The position numbers and the translations under genes are program-made. Under the pieces are notes generated by a model that searched no databases, had not been told where the DNA came from, and worked only from the letters and a program-made list of their open reading frames with translations. Source: Paramacrobiotus metropolitanus (lineage: Eukaryota > Tardigrada > Eutardigrada > Parachela > Macrobiotidae). Taken from it: DNA of 64,000 nt. Within the stretch, counting starts at the first letter, position 1. Every line of letters begins with the position of its first letter. Location of the stretch: NCBI RefSeq assembly GCF_019649055.1, contig NW_026570360.1, forward strand, positions 124,001 to 188,000, in the 5' to 3' direction. Below are positions 1-14,792 of this stretch, piece after piece.

Positions 1-673
1 TTGGCTAAAATCGGTTAGAAAAAGCGGCAAACTATATTAGGACCGGCATATGATCCGCCCAAAAAATGTATGTGTCGTGCCGCAATGCTTGCGCGGTAGC
101 AGCGACACAACACGGGCTTACGCTTTTACGGTAATGGCTCTTGAAGTTTATTTTACTGATGTAATGTGCTGCTTCTTTCCGGTTACTCTGCGCATGGCAA
201 ACATGTCGCGCGAAGATGGTATGATTGTTTTTCCAAGCAGTCGTACGAGTACTGAGCCACATCACTGTGCTCGATGTCGAAAGTGACCAAGTTTGGTCAA
301 GCTACCTTGCGGTGCGAAAATAATATTAACATAAGTCTACGCCACTTATAATAATAAGTAAATTATGAAAAATTGTTTTACAGGCCGGAAGGTCAGTGTC
401 ACTTTGCGTTTGACAGCGCAACTTCACGCTATTTATTTCGACTGAACAATGAATAAAAAATTACATCATTAGTCATACGAATGTCTTTCCAAGTTTACAC
501 AATGTCAAATCGACGAAGTTTAGAAACCTTTTCAACAGAATCATGGAATGTTAAAACCGAATCAAAAATCTACAAACCACCGAAAACAATAACGTAACAC
601 TCTCGACAAGCAAAGAAGACACGTGCCGAAACGCCACAAGTTAAGATAATAATAACTGTATCGAACAGTTGGC
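1..673. other. Non-coding left edge of the window
   Basis: No coding exon is supported here. Short open frames near 32-286 overlap on both strands and have no recognisable product or splice context. Position 433-438 reads tttatt, which is AATAAA on the minus strand and lies about 240 bases past the LRRC57 stop, so part of this stretch is probably the LRRC57 3' UTR. Confidence 0.5.
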
Positions 674-2978
674 TTAAAGTTTTCGTTTGCTCGCCGTGTA
701 GCGTTCCATGTACTGAAATAAAATACAAAGTATGTATAATACTACGTAGTGAAGGTAATTTCGATTCTCGATTCTCGAAGCATTTCGTAAGTATATGTTA
801 CCTGTTCATAACCATCCACGTATTGTAACTCCTTCATCTGGAAGACATTTCCTTCAAGCGCTAACAAGGAAATATTTGATTCACGCAAAATACGGGGACT
901 GATTTCCTTTAGCGGAATACAGTTCTCATCCAACCGCAGTACTCTTAACCGGGAGCTTTTATGAATAGCATCCGAAATTGATGATATCTACAAAACATTA
1001 AACATAGGTCTGAGTTTTAATACTGCACACTTGCTGTGCCGCAAGACCGTTAAGACAAATACTCTATACAGGTTAAAACAGTACTGGTCCTACTGGATAC
1101 TTTTAAACGATGTTTCATAAGATGCAAAGGCTGGTTCATGACATTCCACAAAATAAAATAGTGCAAAGAGAAAATTAACGGTTTTTATCAACCCAGGTTC
1201 CAGGTACGTACACCGTTATAAAATTATGCAATGTGAAACATCGTTAAAACATACAGGCACAGACAACAGTAACTGTCGGCGCAACAATTTCTTATTCTAT
1301 AAAATCATGGAAACTTTAAGCAATACTTACTGCAATTCCTCTATTAGTTCTAACTTCTCTTATGCCGCTATAAAAATTAGAGCTGTGAGTACGAGCATTA
1401 AGACCTGGTGATGGAAACGGTTCCCTTTATAGTTCACAACAGAAAAGGAGATGTTAACACGGTAATACTTAAAACGGTAAGTATTAACACGGTAATACTT
1501 AAAAAACTGATTTCATGCATAAACCGGTGTGTTACCGTTTACGTAGCTCCTTACTTGATTTTTGTTCAGAATCAACTCATGTGCGTTCAGTTCCGCGGTC
1601 TCAGGAGGAATCAGAGAGATGCTATTTTTCGTTAGGTCCAAAACTTCTAAGCTGGGAAGTTTGCAGGTAACAGTGGGAAAGACTGCAAACTCATTGTTCT
1701 GGAGCATGAAATATTTGAGCGAAGTCAGATTTCGTAACTCCTCCGGGAGAGCGCTGAGACGGTTATTGTTGAGGGACAAAGTTTCAAGTTTACTTAAACT
1801 TCCGATCTGAGGAGGAAGAGATTCTAAAACCCAAAAAATATCAGTGTGCCAGGAATGACAGAAATAATCACACAATGAACGCAATTCATCCCTGAGCAAT
1901 GATAAAACCTGCCTGGGAAGGCAGAAAAAGTGAGAAATATGACAAGCAGTCGAAATCGGCAGTTAAAATAAAACAGGATATAAAGAGTAAGAACATTGCT
2001 GCTTCAAAATTACTGATACAGACGTACGACAGTCCAATCACTTAAAATTAATTAGGAATGCAGAAGTGCCAACCAAAAACTTACTGAAACTTTTGTTAGA
2101 TTATTTACAGCACTCCCAGCATGATCGTATCAAGACGTGCAAGTATGAAAGTCACTTTTATATTCAACTCATGGCACATATTGCGAAATGCGAAATCGAC
2201 TCTTCCTGTAAGAGTCCTTTTGAATACTTTTTTAAAGTGTAAGAGTCTTACACTTTAAAAAAGTATTCAAAAAAGCATGAGAAAAGTTCACAGTAATAAT
2301 TGGTACTAATAACAATCAAGGGATGAGAAATCCTCGCAAACCATTTACACTGCAGTAATTTTTTTGTACCGGCTACCAATAAAAACAAAAACAATGCCAT
2401 GGTTAGGCAGCTACGAAAATAGTTCCAAATACCAAACAAACACAGGCCGAGCTTACCCAGTTGGTTATCGTTCAGTTGCAAACTCTTCAGTGCACTAAAG
2501 TCCCCGATCCAGGGTGGCAAGCTGGAGATGGAGTTCTGGGATAAATCAATCGTCCGAAGGCTCACAGCCAATCTACAGCATAAAAATTTTACCAGAAACT
2601 GTAGCAGCCTCGAATCCAGATCAAGTGGAAAGCAGTGGATGGTAGGTATTGTTTACCATGAGCTACGAACCTGCGAATCGGTTCCGGAACCTGAAACAGG
2701 AAGTAAAACAGTGAAAAACCATTCAAGTATACGATATTCATAGTAATTACAACATAAGAAAAATTTATCCCACTAAATTCTCGAAGGATATATTACAGCT
2801 ACTCTCAGCCTACTCGTAACAGGTTGCATAGTTATCCCGCAGTGTTGTACTCGTACGTTGATGTTTCAAATTGTCTTTATGTACAGCTTACCTCTTTGAG
2901 TTTCTGTCCCTTGATCACAAAAACACCGGTCTTTTCCGACGTTTGCAAATGCTGTTTAACTGCTTGAGCATTTCCCAT
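674..2978 (-). CDS. LRRC57: Leucine-rich repeat-containing protein 57
   Basis: Five exons join in phase: 2978-2892, 2598-2457, 1823-1555, 987-802 and 712-674, giving about 240 aa (human LRRC57 is 239 aa). The protein begins MGN, the N-myristoylation signature of this family, followed by KTGVFVIKGQKLKE. Plant/SDS22-type leucine-rich repeats follow, for example LRTIDLSQNSISSLPPWIG, KLETLSLNNNRLSALPEEL and LEVLDLTKNSISLIPPE. The C-terminus ends GYEQ then YMERYTASKRKL, matching the vertebrate tail. Family knowledge: a small myristoylated LRR protein, probably membrane-associated, with no defined enzymatic role. The acceptor at 2598 is the least certain junction: it leaves a segment about two residues longer than in vertebrates before LRTIDL. 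Intron 2 contains a long palindrome (2218-2272). Confidence 0.93.
1454..1506. repeat. Two-copy 30-bp direct repeat
   Basis: The word ttaacacggtaatacttaaa occurs at 1454 and again at 1484, a 30-base period, inside LRRC57 intron 3 (988-1554). It is most simply a small local duplication. No function is evident. Confidence 0.8.
2218..2272. repeat. Near-perfect palindrome, 27-bp arms, 1-base spacer
   Basis: The left arm 2218-2244 and right arm 2246-2272 are exact reverse complements around a single g at 2245. It lies in LRRC57 intron 2 (1824-2456). The arm includes gaatacttttttaaagtgta. A 27-bp arm with a one-base loop could extrude as a cruciform, or be the footprint of a fold-back insertion. 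Confidence 0.95.
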
Positions 2979-4528
2979 TTCCCAGTGCAAATGGAGGACG
3001 TTATAGCCTTCTAATCAAAGGAAGATACACAAGCTAATAGTCTAACACAGCAATAAGTGCAATAACAGTACTGACAAAGTCAGTTTTTGCATCTTTTAAG
3101 TTTATGATTTTATCTATTCCAGTATTCCGGAAAAAAACTTTTATGTGCAAATATGGAAAAAAGATAACAAAGGAAATCATTATGTAATTTGAAAGGGATA
3201 TGCACAGCAAGAGTTCAAGAACAAAAACTTTTACCGTACGGTACTTCTGAAATTGCGAAAAAAACGAATAAAACGGTACGTATTAAAAAGGAAAAAGCTT
3301 CTCACCATCAGCTGGGGTTTCAGTCATTGGCTCCGCCGAGAGGCCGAGCTACTAGTGACGTGACGTGACGTTATTGACTGGGTGGTGGGCAGTGGGTACC
3401 GTCCTGCGTGAAGTGGGATCAATTTTTCGTGTTTATTTAAAATTACTAAGCGGCGTTTTGCCAAGATTTCCAAGAATATGGATAAACTGTACCGTCTGGT
3501 TTCTTACTGAAGCCAATGTTGTATTCGAAGTTCTTTATCGTAAACAAATGTACCAAGTACAGTACCGGCAGAGAGAATGGTATTACCATTCTCTCTGGTA
3601 CCGGTAGTGGTAAAGGTTTGCCATTTGCAAAAGTTCGGTTTCCATATTTATTTGATCATCTAACTTGTTTTATTTTAGCCCACTAGCATTCGAAAATAGA
3701 TTATTGTCAATGCCTGTTATCACAAAACGTAAACTATTACAGTAACTGGAACAATCTGACTGAGTGACGATTGACTATAAGTTTACAACTGTCCCGAACA
3801 TTGTATTTGTCGCAAGGTAGTTTTTTCTCATTAATTCCAGCGTTTATTATAATTCTGTAAAAATTAATTTTGCCCCAGCTAGCGCTCGCAAAACACAGAA
3901 GCTCGCGTCACTGGTTTACCGTACGAAACCATATGATTTTATTGATGAGCGAATACAAAAACAATCTAACAGCCACAAAAGAAACATACATTACAAATTT
4001 AACAAGCAGAGGAAACAGGCGGCCGAATTACGGAGAATATTTGATCTAAATTGACCGAGGCAAGCTAGTTAAACATTAGAAGTTAGAACTGGCTTGTGGA
4101 TAATTTAACACCGTAGATAAGCTTTGACTTTAATTAGAAATAAATGGTTATATTCGAACTACCGATAATGGACACTACCGATAATGGACGTAAAACTGTT
4201 TACACGTTTATTTGATTCAGATGGTAAGCGGTATCAGCGCCAACAAAACTTCGCTGCTGGTTCAGAAAAATGCCAACTTCCGAAAAAGAAAACAAATACC
4301 GATAAAATAATATTGTACACAAACACCCGACCTAAAAGTTAAAATCGACTACTCCGCACCTAGGAAAGAATAATTAACCCTACCAATCACATGAAGTCAC
4401 AAATAAATTCCTCGAAGTGTCTAATAAAGAAACAACAATGACGGCATCACCACAACGCGTGCCATTTCAAAAAGAACAAATAGCCGGTTCGCATTACACA
4501 CTGGCAGAAGACATTCTCTGCATTTTCT
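2979..4528. other. Intergenic region between LRRC57 and MAPKAPK2
   Basis: No exon is supported. It contains the LRRC57 upstream region and the 3' flank of MAPKAPK2, including a minus-strand AATAAA candidate (tttatt near 4205). A short near-perfect palindrome lies at 3569-3597. Confidence 0.5.
3569..3597. repeat. Palindrome, 14-bp arms, 1-base spacer
   Basis: The arms cagagagaatggta (3569-3582) and taccattctctctg (3584-3597) are exact reverse complements around one base. It resembles the LRRC57-intron palindrome in having essentially no loop. Confidence 0.9.
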
Positions 4529-8924
<4,396 letters not shown>

Positions 8925-10660
8925 ATGTCAAAGTCAGCATCAGCGGAATCGGTCTGTACGCAAACGCTTCACAGTAAATAGTTCGTCTGTAGCTGCAGTT
9001 TCTTGTAAATGAGACGGGAGCTTCAAACCAAAGACTCTAGATCGAGTACCTGCTCAGCGAAAACTGAACTGAAACGGAAGTTTCATCCTATAAAGGCGGG
9101 TGTGCACAGAGACAGTTGACTGACGCAATTCCATTCGTTCGTTCAGTCTGCTCACCAGTCGCTGTAAGTGTGTCCAATAACAAACAACCTGAATGAAGCA
9201 AAACAACACGTTTAATAAGCCACATAGTAGTACGTACTACGTACTACGTAGTACACACCATGAATATAAATATACTTAATAATTAGCACACCGATGAAAA
9301 GGGATAAATATTATTAATATGACAATTATTAGATTAATCTCCATCTTGATGTGAGCTAGTTAAAGGGAAACTAAATTAGTGCTTTTTCCATCGACGCAAA
9401 AATTTAAATTTTTGACACCGTGGAATTTTCTAATATCTATATACTCGTACCACATGTATGATAATAATTACATCTTTATTTTAATAAATTTAATACAAGT
9501 ATCTATTATAACATTTCCATTCAAGATTGTGTTGTAATTTTGAATAATAGCACCTAAATTGTACATTAAATACTCTTATTATTTGCTTATGTGAAAGTGC
9601 AATATTTCGATTTTAACATTTTGGCAAAATTAAGTTCAATGCAGATTATGCAGTGCAGTGCATAAACAACAAAAACATAGCAAAAAAAATTTTATGGCCG
9701 TCAGGCCATATTATGAACAAAAAAATTTAATTGATAAATTTGTACTCAAACAAAAAAAATTTTTGTTTTACGTTAGATTTCCGGCTTTGACGTCGTCAAC
9801 GTGATAACTCATGACTCATTCCAAAGTCCAGACCATTGATTCTTACGTATCCTCGCTTACGTCGCATCCGCGCGATGACACAGATCTGCGGTTAATTCAT
9901 GCTCATTCAGCTCATAAGAAGTTTTTCGCGAACGATACGTTGATTTTTATAGTTTTTCATCGTTAATAAATTGTTCAATTTCAGGAAAATGCCATATTCC
10001 TAAGCATCGTTTTGTGATTTCGATATACTTATTATTGCTTGCTAGTTGGGTAGATTGCACACTGGTGGTTGGTATTTATTGCAAAGTGTGAATTATCCTT
10101 GAAGTTGCTAGAACCACCAGACGTGGACTCACAAGTCAGTCAGTTGATGATTAGGGATTGGCACAATAGGGATTTCTGGTCTAATAAGTAAAGCTTACGA
10201 TAATTTATAAGTCATCCTGTCTGCTTGTGTTATTTGGGGATATATTATTGTACATCTTGATGTGCCCCTACTGGTGCTCGGTTTTCGTACTTAATGGTAT
10301 TTAATCTACATCCGTAATTCTCTGCCTTCCTGTATAAATCTACAAGGACCTATTTAGTGCGTACCTTGTGCTGCCAATTTCACACTCGAGCTTGTTATTC
10401 GAGTATAGCACACGTTTTCAGTCAGTGTGGAGCCTGCAGGCCCGTTCGATCTGCTGATACAGTCAGTTTAATATATGACTGTGTGTATACATTTGTTTGT
10501 TATTGAACCACTACGGAATCCAGGAATCGGCCAGTCAGCTGTGATCATCATCGAAATATTCCGAACCATTGTTTCTTAGCGACTCAAGTGAGGGAAGAAA
10601 AGAGGACATACTGGGAAATCTTCCACTTGTCTAGGCTGTACTATTTTCCCCCGTCTTTCA
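8925..10660. other. Divergent intergenic region between MAPKAPK2 and UBE2A
   Basis: This is the head-to-head gap between the two genes. It is AT-rich in the middle and has no supported coding exon. It should hold both promoters. A TATA-box candidate on the plus strand is listed separately. Confidence 0.5.
9089..9163 (+). promoter_or_regulatory. Candidate TATA promoter and 5' UTR exon of UBE2A
   Basis: TATAAAGG sits at 9089-9096. About 70 bases downstream is a good donor (GCT|GTAAGT, exon end 9164), and an acceptor-like tttcttag occurs near 10573-10579, before the UBE2A ATG. This fits a non-coding first exon spliced to the UBE2A start exon. It is inferred from motifs only. Confidence 0.3.
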
Positions 10661-12020
10661 ATGGCAGCAACGACTTCATCTTCGACGCCTGCTCGTCGGA
10701 GATTGTTGCGAGATTTTAAGAAACTGCAGGAAGATCCTCCAACTGGAGTGTCTGGCGCACCAAACGAAATGAATCTGCTCTCGTGGAATTGCATTATTTT
10801 TGGACCTCAGGGAACCCCTTTCGAAGATGGGACTTTCAAATTAGTCATGGAGTTTACTGAAGATTATCCCAACAAACCCCCTAAAGTTCGATTCTTGTCC
10901 AGGTTGGTGTCGTTTAGCGTGTTTTGCTTTACTTAATTTACTACTCTAGTATTATTTTCTGCATCATGGTAAGTAAACCACCACCTTGGCCACCACCGCC
11001 TTGGCTGGCTGAGGAATAAACTTTTACCGTAAACGCTTTTAAACCTCCCATTGCTAGAGTTAGAACACTTCTCTCCTGATTAGACTGTTGGAACAATCTT
11101 CTTGCAGAATGTTTCACCCCAACGTTTACGCGGATGGATCGATTTGCCTGGATCTTCTCAACAGGTGAGAGTCTGCAGAGTTTTGGCGCTTTAATAGTTT
11201 TTATAGGCTTTTCTATTATGTCATCTGAAGTCGTGGTTCTGGAATTTTGGCCATTAAGATTAGTGATCAACAATTCAAAAATAAACAATTCACCTGGCAT
11301 TATTTTATTTCTTTTTATCTAACTACAAGTCCGTGTTTTTAAATGGAGACATCTTACCTTTTCTCCTTGATTAATGACAGTTTCGTTTTGCTATTGCGAA
11401 CATTTTTACATTGTTGTAGCAGATATAGACTATTGATTACAGTTTCTTTCCTCGTTTCTAAAGTGTGGGTAAATTTCCATGTGCATGCTGCAGCATGCAG
11501 CTTCTGTTTTTGCACTGGCCGCTTTTCGGTAATTATGTGGTATGATGACTGTGATGTTAAGACTGGAATGTACTTGTGGAGTAGAGAATCGGGTTGGAGA
11601 AATATCTGCTAACCTTTGCAGTTACTTAATTTGTTGTTTTCTGATTCGAATAAGGCGTTAGTGGCACACAGGTAGATGGACACGGACGACGTTCTTAATT
11701 ATCCGGCACAGTACTGTACATCATTACACGAGTGGCATAGGTCGTTGTAGCACTGCTTTTCACGTTTTAGTCGATGGAGTCCAAGCTACGATGTGGCGAG
11801 CGTACTGACGAGTATTCAGTCCCTGTTAGACGCACCGAATCCCAACAGTCCAGCGAACAGTCTGGCGGCTCAGCTTTACCAGACCGATCGAAGAGAATAC
11901 GAGAAGCGGGTTGCTGCCATCGTAGAAGAATCCTGGCTGGATGCGGAAGGCGAGGAGCAGCAGGGTCAGTCGTCCAAAGAAGATGCCTCTAATGAAACTG
12001 GAGAGGAAAATGCTCCATAG
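10661..12020 (+). CDS. UBE2A: RAD6-type ubiquitin-conjugating enzyme E2 (UBE2A/UBE2B homologue) with acidic tail
   Basis: Three exons, 10661-10902, 11108-11164 and 11771-12020, join in phase to give 182 aa. The UBC fold is plain: [20 protein letters not shown], then [11 protein letters not shown], the HPN motif and the catalytic cysteine in [16 protein letters not shown], and [17 protein letters not shown]. Family role: the E2 that works with RAD18-type E3s on PCNA and with BRE1-type E3s on histone H2B. Human UBE2A has 152 aa and ends just after SWRDC. Here SWLDAEG continues into about 25 mostly Glu/Asp/Ser/Gln residues, recalling the acidic tails of yeast Rad6 and nematode UBC-1. A short MAATTS extension precedes the conserved start. 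The first donor (AG|gttggt) is weak. AATAAA lies at 12373-12378. Confidence 0.97.
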
Positions 12021-13073
12021 TTGCGAATAATATACTGCCGTGATGGCTTTGACCTGATCACAGTACCTTTGACATCTCATTTGGGCACTCAAGTTGCTGA
12101 TCACGCTGCGTACATTAGGTGGAACGGCGGAAGATGTGCTTATTTTGTCCTATTGCGTCGTCGTCTGGCGATTATAATCTGCTTTCTGTAAAAAGGATAT
12201 TTTGTTTTTTTGACAGCTGCAACGTCCAGTCACTGTCCCGCTTGCAGCTGCATTTGGCTTTGTTTGGCGCTTTCATTGTGTTCTTCAACTCTAACCTATT
12301 CAAAAGATTGTTCCAAATACACATAATTCTTTCGTTATGTTAAGTACTATATAATTATGCACCGCTTGTTAGAATAAACGAAAAGATTTCTGGCTCGCAC
12401 TTTATGAATGGCTGGAATTTGATAACACGAAAAATCTTCAGTATTCAGCCAGGTGAACCACTTGCAGTGCGTGAAGGGTGTTCTCGTTTACTTAAGTTTT
12501 CAAAATTTTTCGTTAAGAAGTTTTTTTTTAAATGGTCGCTGCTTCATTGTCTTTAAAGTTGCGTTGATTATTTTTTGTATGAAAGGCTTTTTTAAGAAAA
12601 CATCAAATTCTGTAACTTCCAGCCACTGTTAAATTTCGAAAATAAATTAAACATTGAATTCAAGATCTGATTTTTTTGGATTATGCAGCCCGATAATTAT
12701 TATCATAGCGTATGGGCTTTTCTCGGTGTCGCGTCGCGAAGTAGTGTGCAGGTACAGTATTTAGTACTATAATTACTGCTACAACACGAAAAATCCACTT
12801 GGCGTCTAACGAGCCACCGCCTACAGGCGTGAGAAGTCGTCTTAGTGCTCTTAGGGCTTATAGCTTGACTGTCTGTACTCTGTACTACTTCTTCAGGGCT
12901 GTTTCGCACGCCCAAATCAAGTAACATTAACAACATTTTCTCTTAGTTTTGCGTCACCGTGCGGGAAAACTTTGAAAAAGAAAAAGTGATTTGATGCTGG
13001 GTGTATCTTATTCGAAGAAAACTTTCTGGATCTCGCATCGCCAGTTTGTCTGCTGTTCCCTAAGGAGTGCATA
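12021..13073. other. UBE2A 3' flank and ATP5F1D upstream region
   Basis: It contains a plus-strand AATAAA at 12373-12378 (about 355 bases past the UBE2A stop) and otherwise no supported exon. The last few hundred bases presumably carry the ATP5F1D promoter and 5' UTR. Confidence 0.5.
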
Positions 13074-14291
13074 ATGGCCCTTGTGAATAATTTCAGATTG
13101 ATGTGCCGTTTAGCGTCCAGCCAAACCGGTGCTCTTCGAATTTATCCACATCAGCCTCCTGGAACCAGATGAAATTTACGTTTGCTTCTCCTGGCCAGGT
13201 TACTTCATTATGTTAATAAAATCCTTGTTGTAAAATCTCGCTGTAACTTACTTGCTCACTGATTCGCAGGTTTTCTATAATGAAGTGAACGCGAAACAAA
13301 TAGACGTTCCATCCATGAGTGGTAACTTCGGTATCCTAGCACACCATGTGCCCATGCTTGCAGTCCTGAAACCTGGAGTTATCAATGTCTTCGAAGAAGA
13401 TGGAACTTCCAAAAAATTCTTTGGTGAGCTGGTTGTGCAGGTTATTATGAAATGTCTTCTTGCTGGGTTTGCAATGTGCAGTGGATGCTGCAATACAGTG
13501 TGCAGTTGTGCACGATGCACGAAGGAAGTGTAATTTTTGTACTAGCTTGGATCATAATCAGGATAGGAAGTAGGCAGTAGTAACCACATTTCTCCTTATT
13601 TCAGCGTTTTGCTTGTGATTTTTCAGTGAGCAGCGGAACAGTTACGGTGAACGACGACTCCACTGTTCAGATATTAGCAGAAGAGGCTGTTCCTGTTGAG
13701 TCTCTTGATCGCCAGGTTTGTGTTTTGTGTAGCTGTTTTTCGTATTCGTAAGCCAAGTTGAAAAGATATCTCGCAGTTGCTGAAGATCTTTCTCATTTTC
13801 AACTGCAAATACTGATTTTATGCTCATGGTATTGTGTCCAAGCAGTGTATCGTCCAAACTTTACGTTATTAAATTTAAAAGTGTTTTAGGGTAATTTTTT
13901 AATCTTTTATTTCAATTTGCGGTTGTCTCAGATATTTTAAAATGAATTCTGTTTAATTGTTTCCCTGAGTTGCGTTTATGAGGCTTAAACTGACAGTGAG
14001 GCTAGATGGAAACTATACAGTACGTAACTTTCGCAATGTAATTTGTAAGTAGTTACAGTAAATAAGCACCTCTCTGTAAGTAGTAAAATATTTTTATTCA
14101 TAAGTTACATGTGAGGTATTCTGACAATGAGTTGAAAATTGTAAGTACAGTGCTCGACTCAATTGCAGGCTGCAAGAGATGGACTGGCAGAAGCCCAGGG
14201 CCGGTTAAGTTCCGCTTCGGGAGATGTAGCGAAAGCGGAAGCCAGCATTGAAGTGGAGACCTTTGAAGCACTTGTTAAAGCAACGGAATAA
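13074..14291 (+). CDS. ATP5F1D: Mitochondrial ATP synthase F1 subunit delta
   Basis: Four exons: 13074-13198, 13270-13423, 13627-13715 and 14169-14291. Exon 1 from ATG 13074 reads as a good mitochondrial targeting peptide (basic, hydroxylated, no acidic residues: MALVNNFRLMCRLASSQTGA). The mature part starts NQMKFTFASPGQ and continues with MSGNFGILAHHVPMLAVL, VSSGTVTVNDDSTVQILAEE and a C-terminal helical hairpin ending EALVKATE. Role: central-stalk subunit of complex V, the counterpart of bacterial epsilon, on the matrix side of the inner membrane. With one base restored the protein is about 163 aa (human 168). As written, the targeting-peptide frame and the KFTFASP frame are out of register by one base inside exon 1, near 13160-13166. 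The other junctions keep phase. Confidence 0.92.
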
Positions 14292-14792
14292 CTTACATAT
14301 CTGTGTACTATGCAAAAGATACTTCGCGTTAAAATTTTATTTGTGAATCGTTCTTGCGCAGTGTGAATTGTGGTGTATGGTGTGTTCACTGAATACTTCG
14401 GATTCGTTTTCGGGATGTTGGTGCGTTGGTCTAGCATATGCGCACTGTATTTGACTGTTGAGCGCTCTACTCGAAAGTGACGAAACGAAATATTTGATGA
14501 ACTAACTGTTTTTCCAGTGCTGCCAATAAAAATGTGCAACCAAAAAGCTGCAGAGCACATCATCATTAAAAGTCAAACGAACGAGATCAAAAGGATAAAC
14601 GGCGCGACAACTAACAGAGACAATAAAAAAATCTCACCGGTGAAAAATAATTTAAACGTCAGCACAGCAGGTAATGGCTGTTTGTTATCACTAAAAACAG
14701 TTCAGTTTGGTCGCACGTTTGAAAGAACTGCAGGCTGCGCATGCACGCAAACAACAGAGTCATTCGTTAACGAGATAACAATTAACTTTAAA
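14292..14792. other. Tail-to-tail intergenic region after ATP5F1D
   Basis: Convergent 3' flanks of ATP5F1D (+) and the Sgf11-like gene (-). A plus-strand AATAAA at 14525-14530 is the likely ATP5F1D polyadenylation signal, about 235 bases past the stop. No further gene is supported. Confidence 0.6.

Noticed and set aside
9226-9256. Run of tac/gta triplets
   Set aside because: It is partly palindromic but low complexity. It looks like a short microsatellite rather than a binding array.
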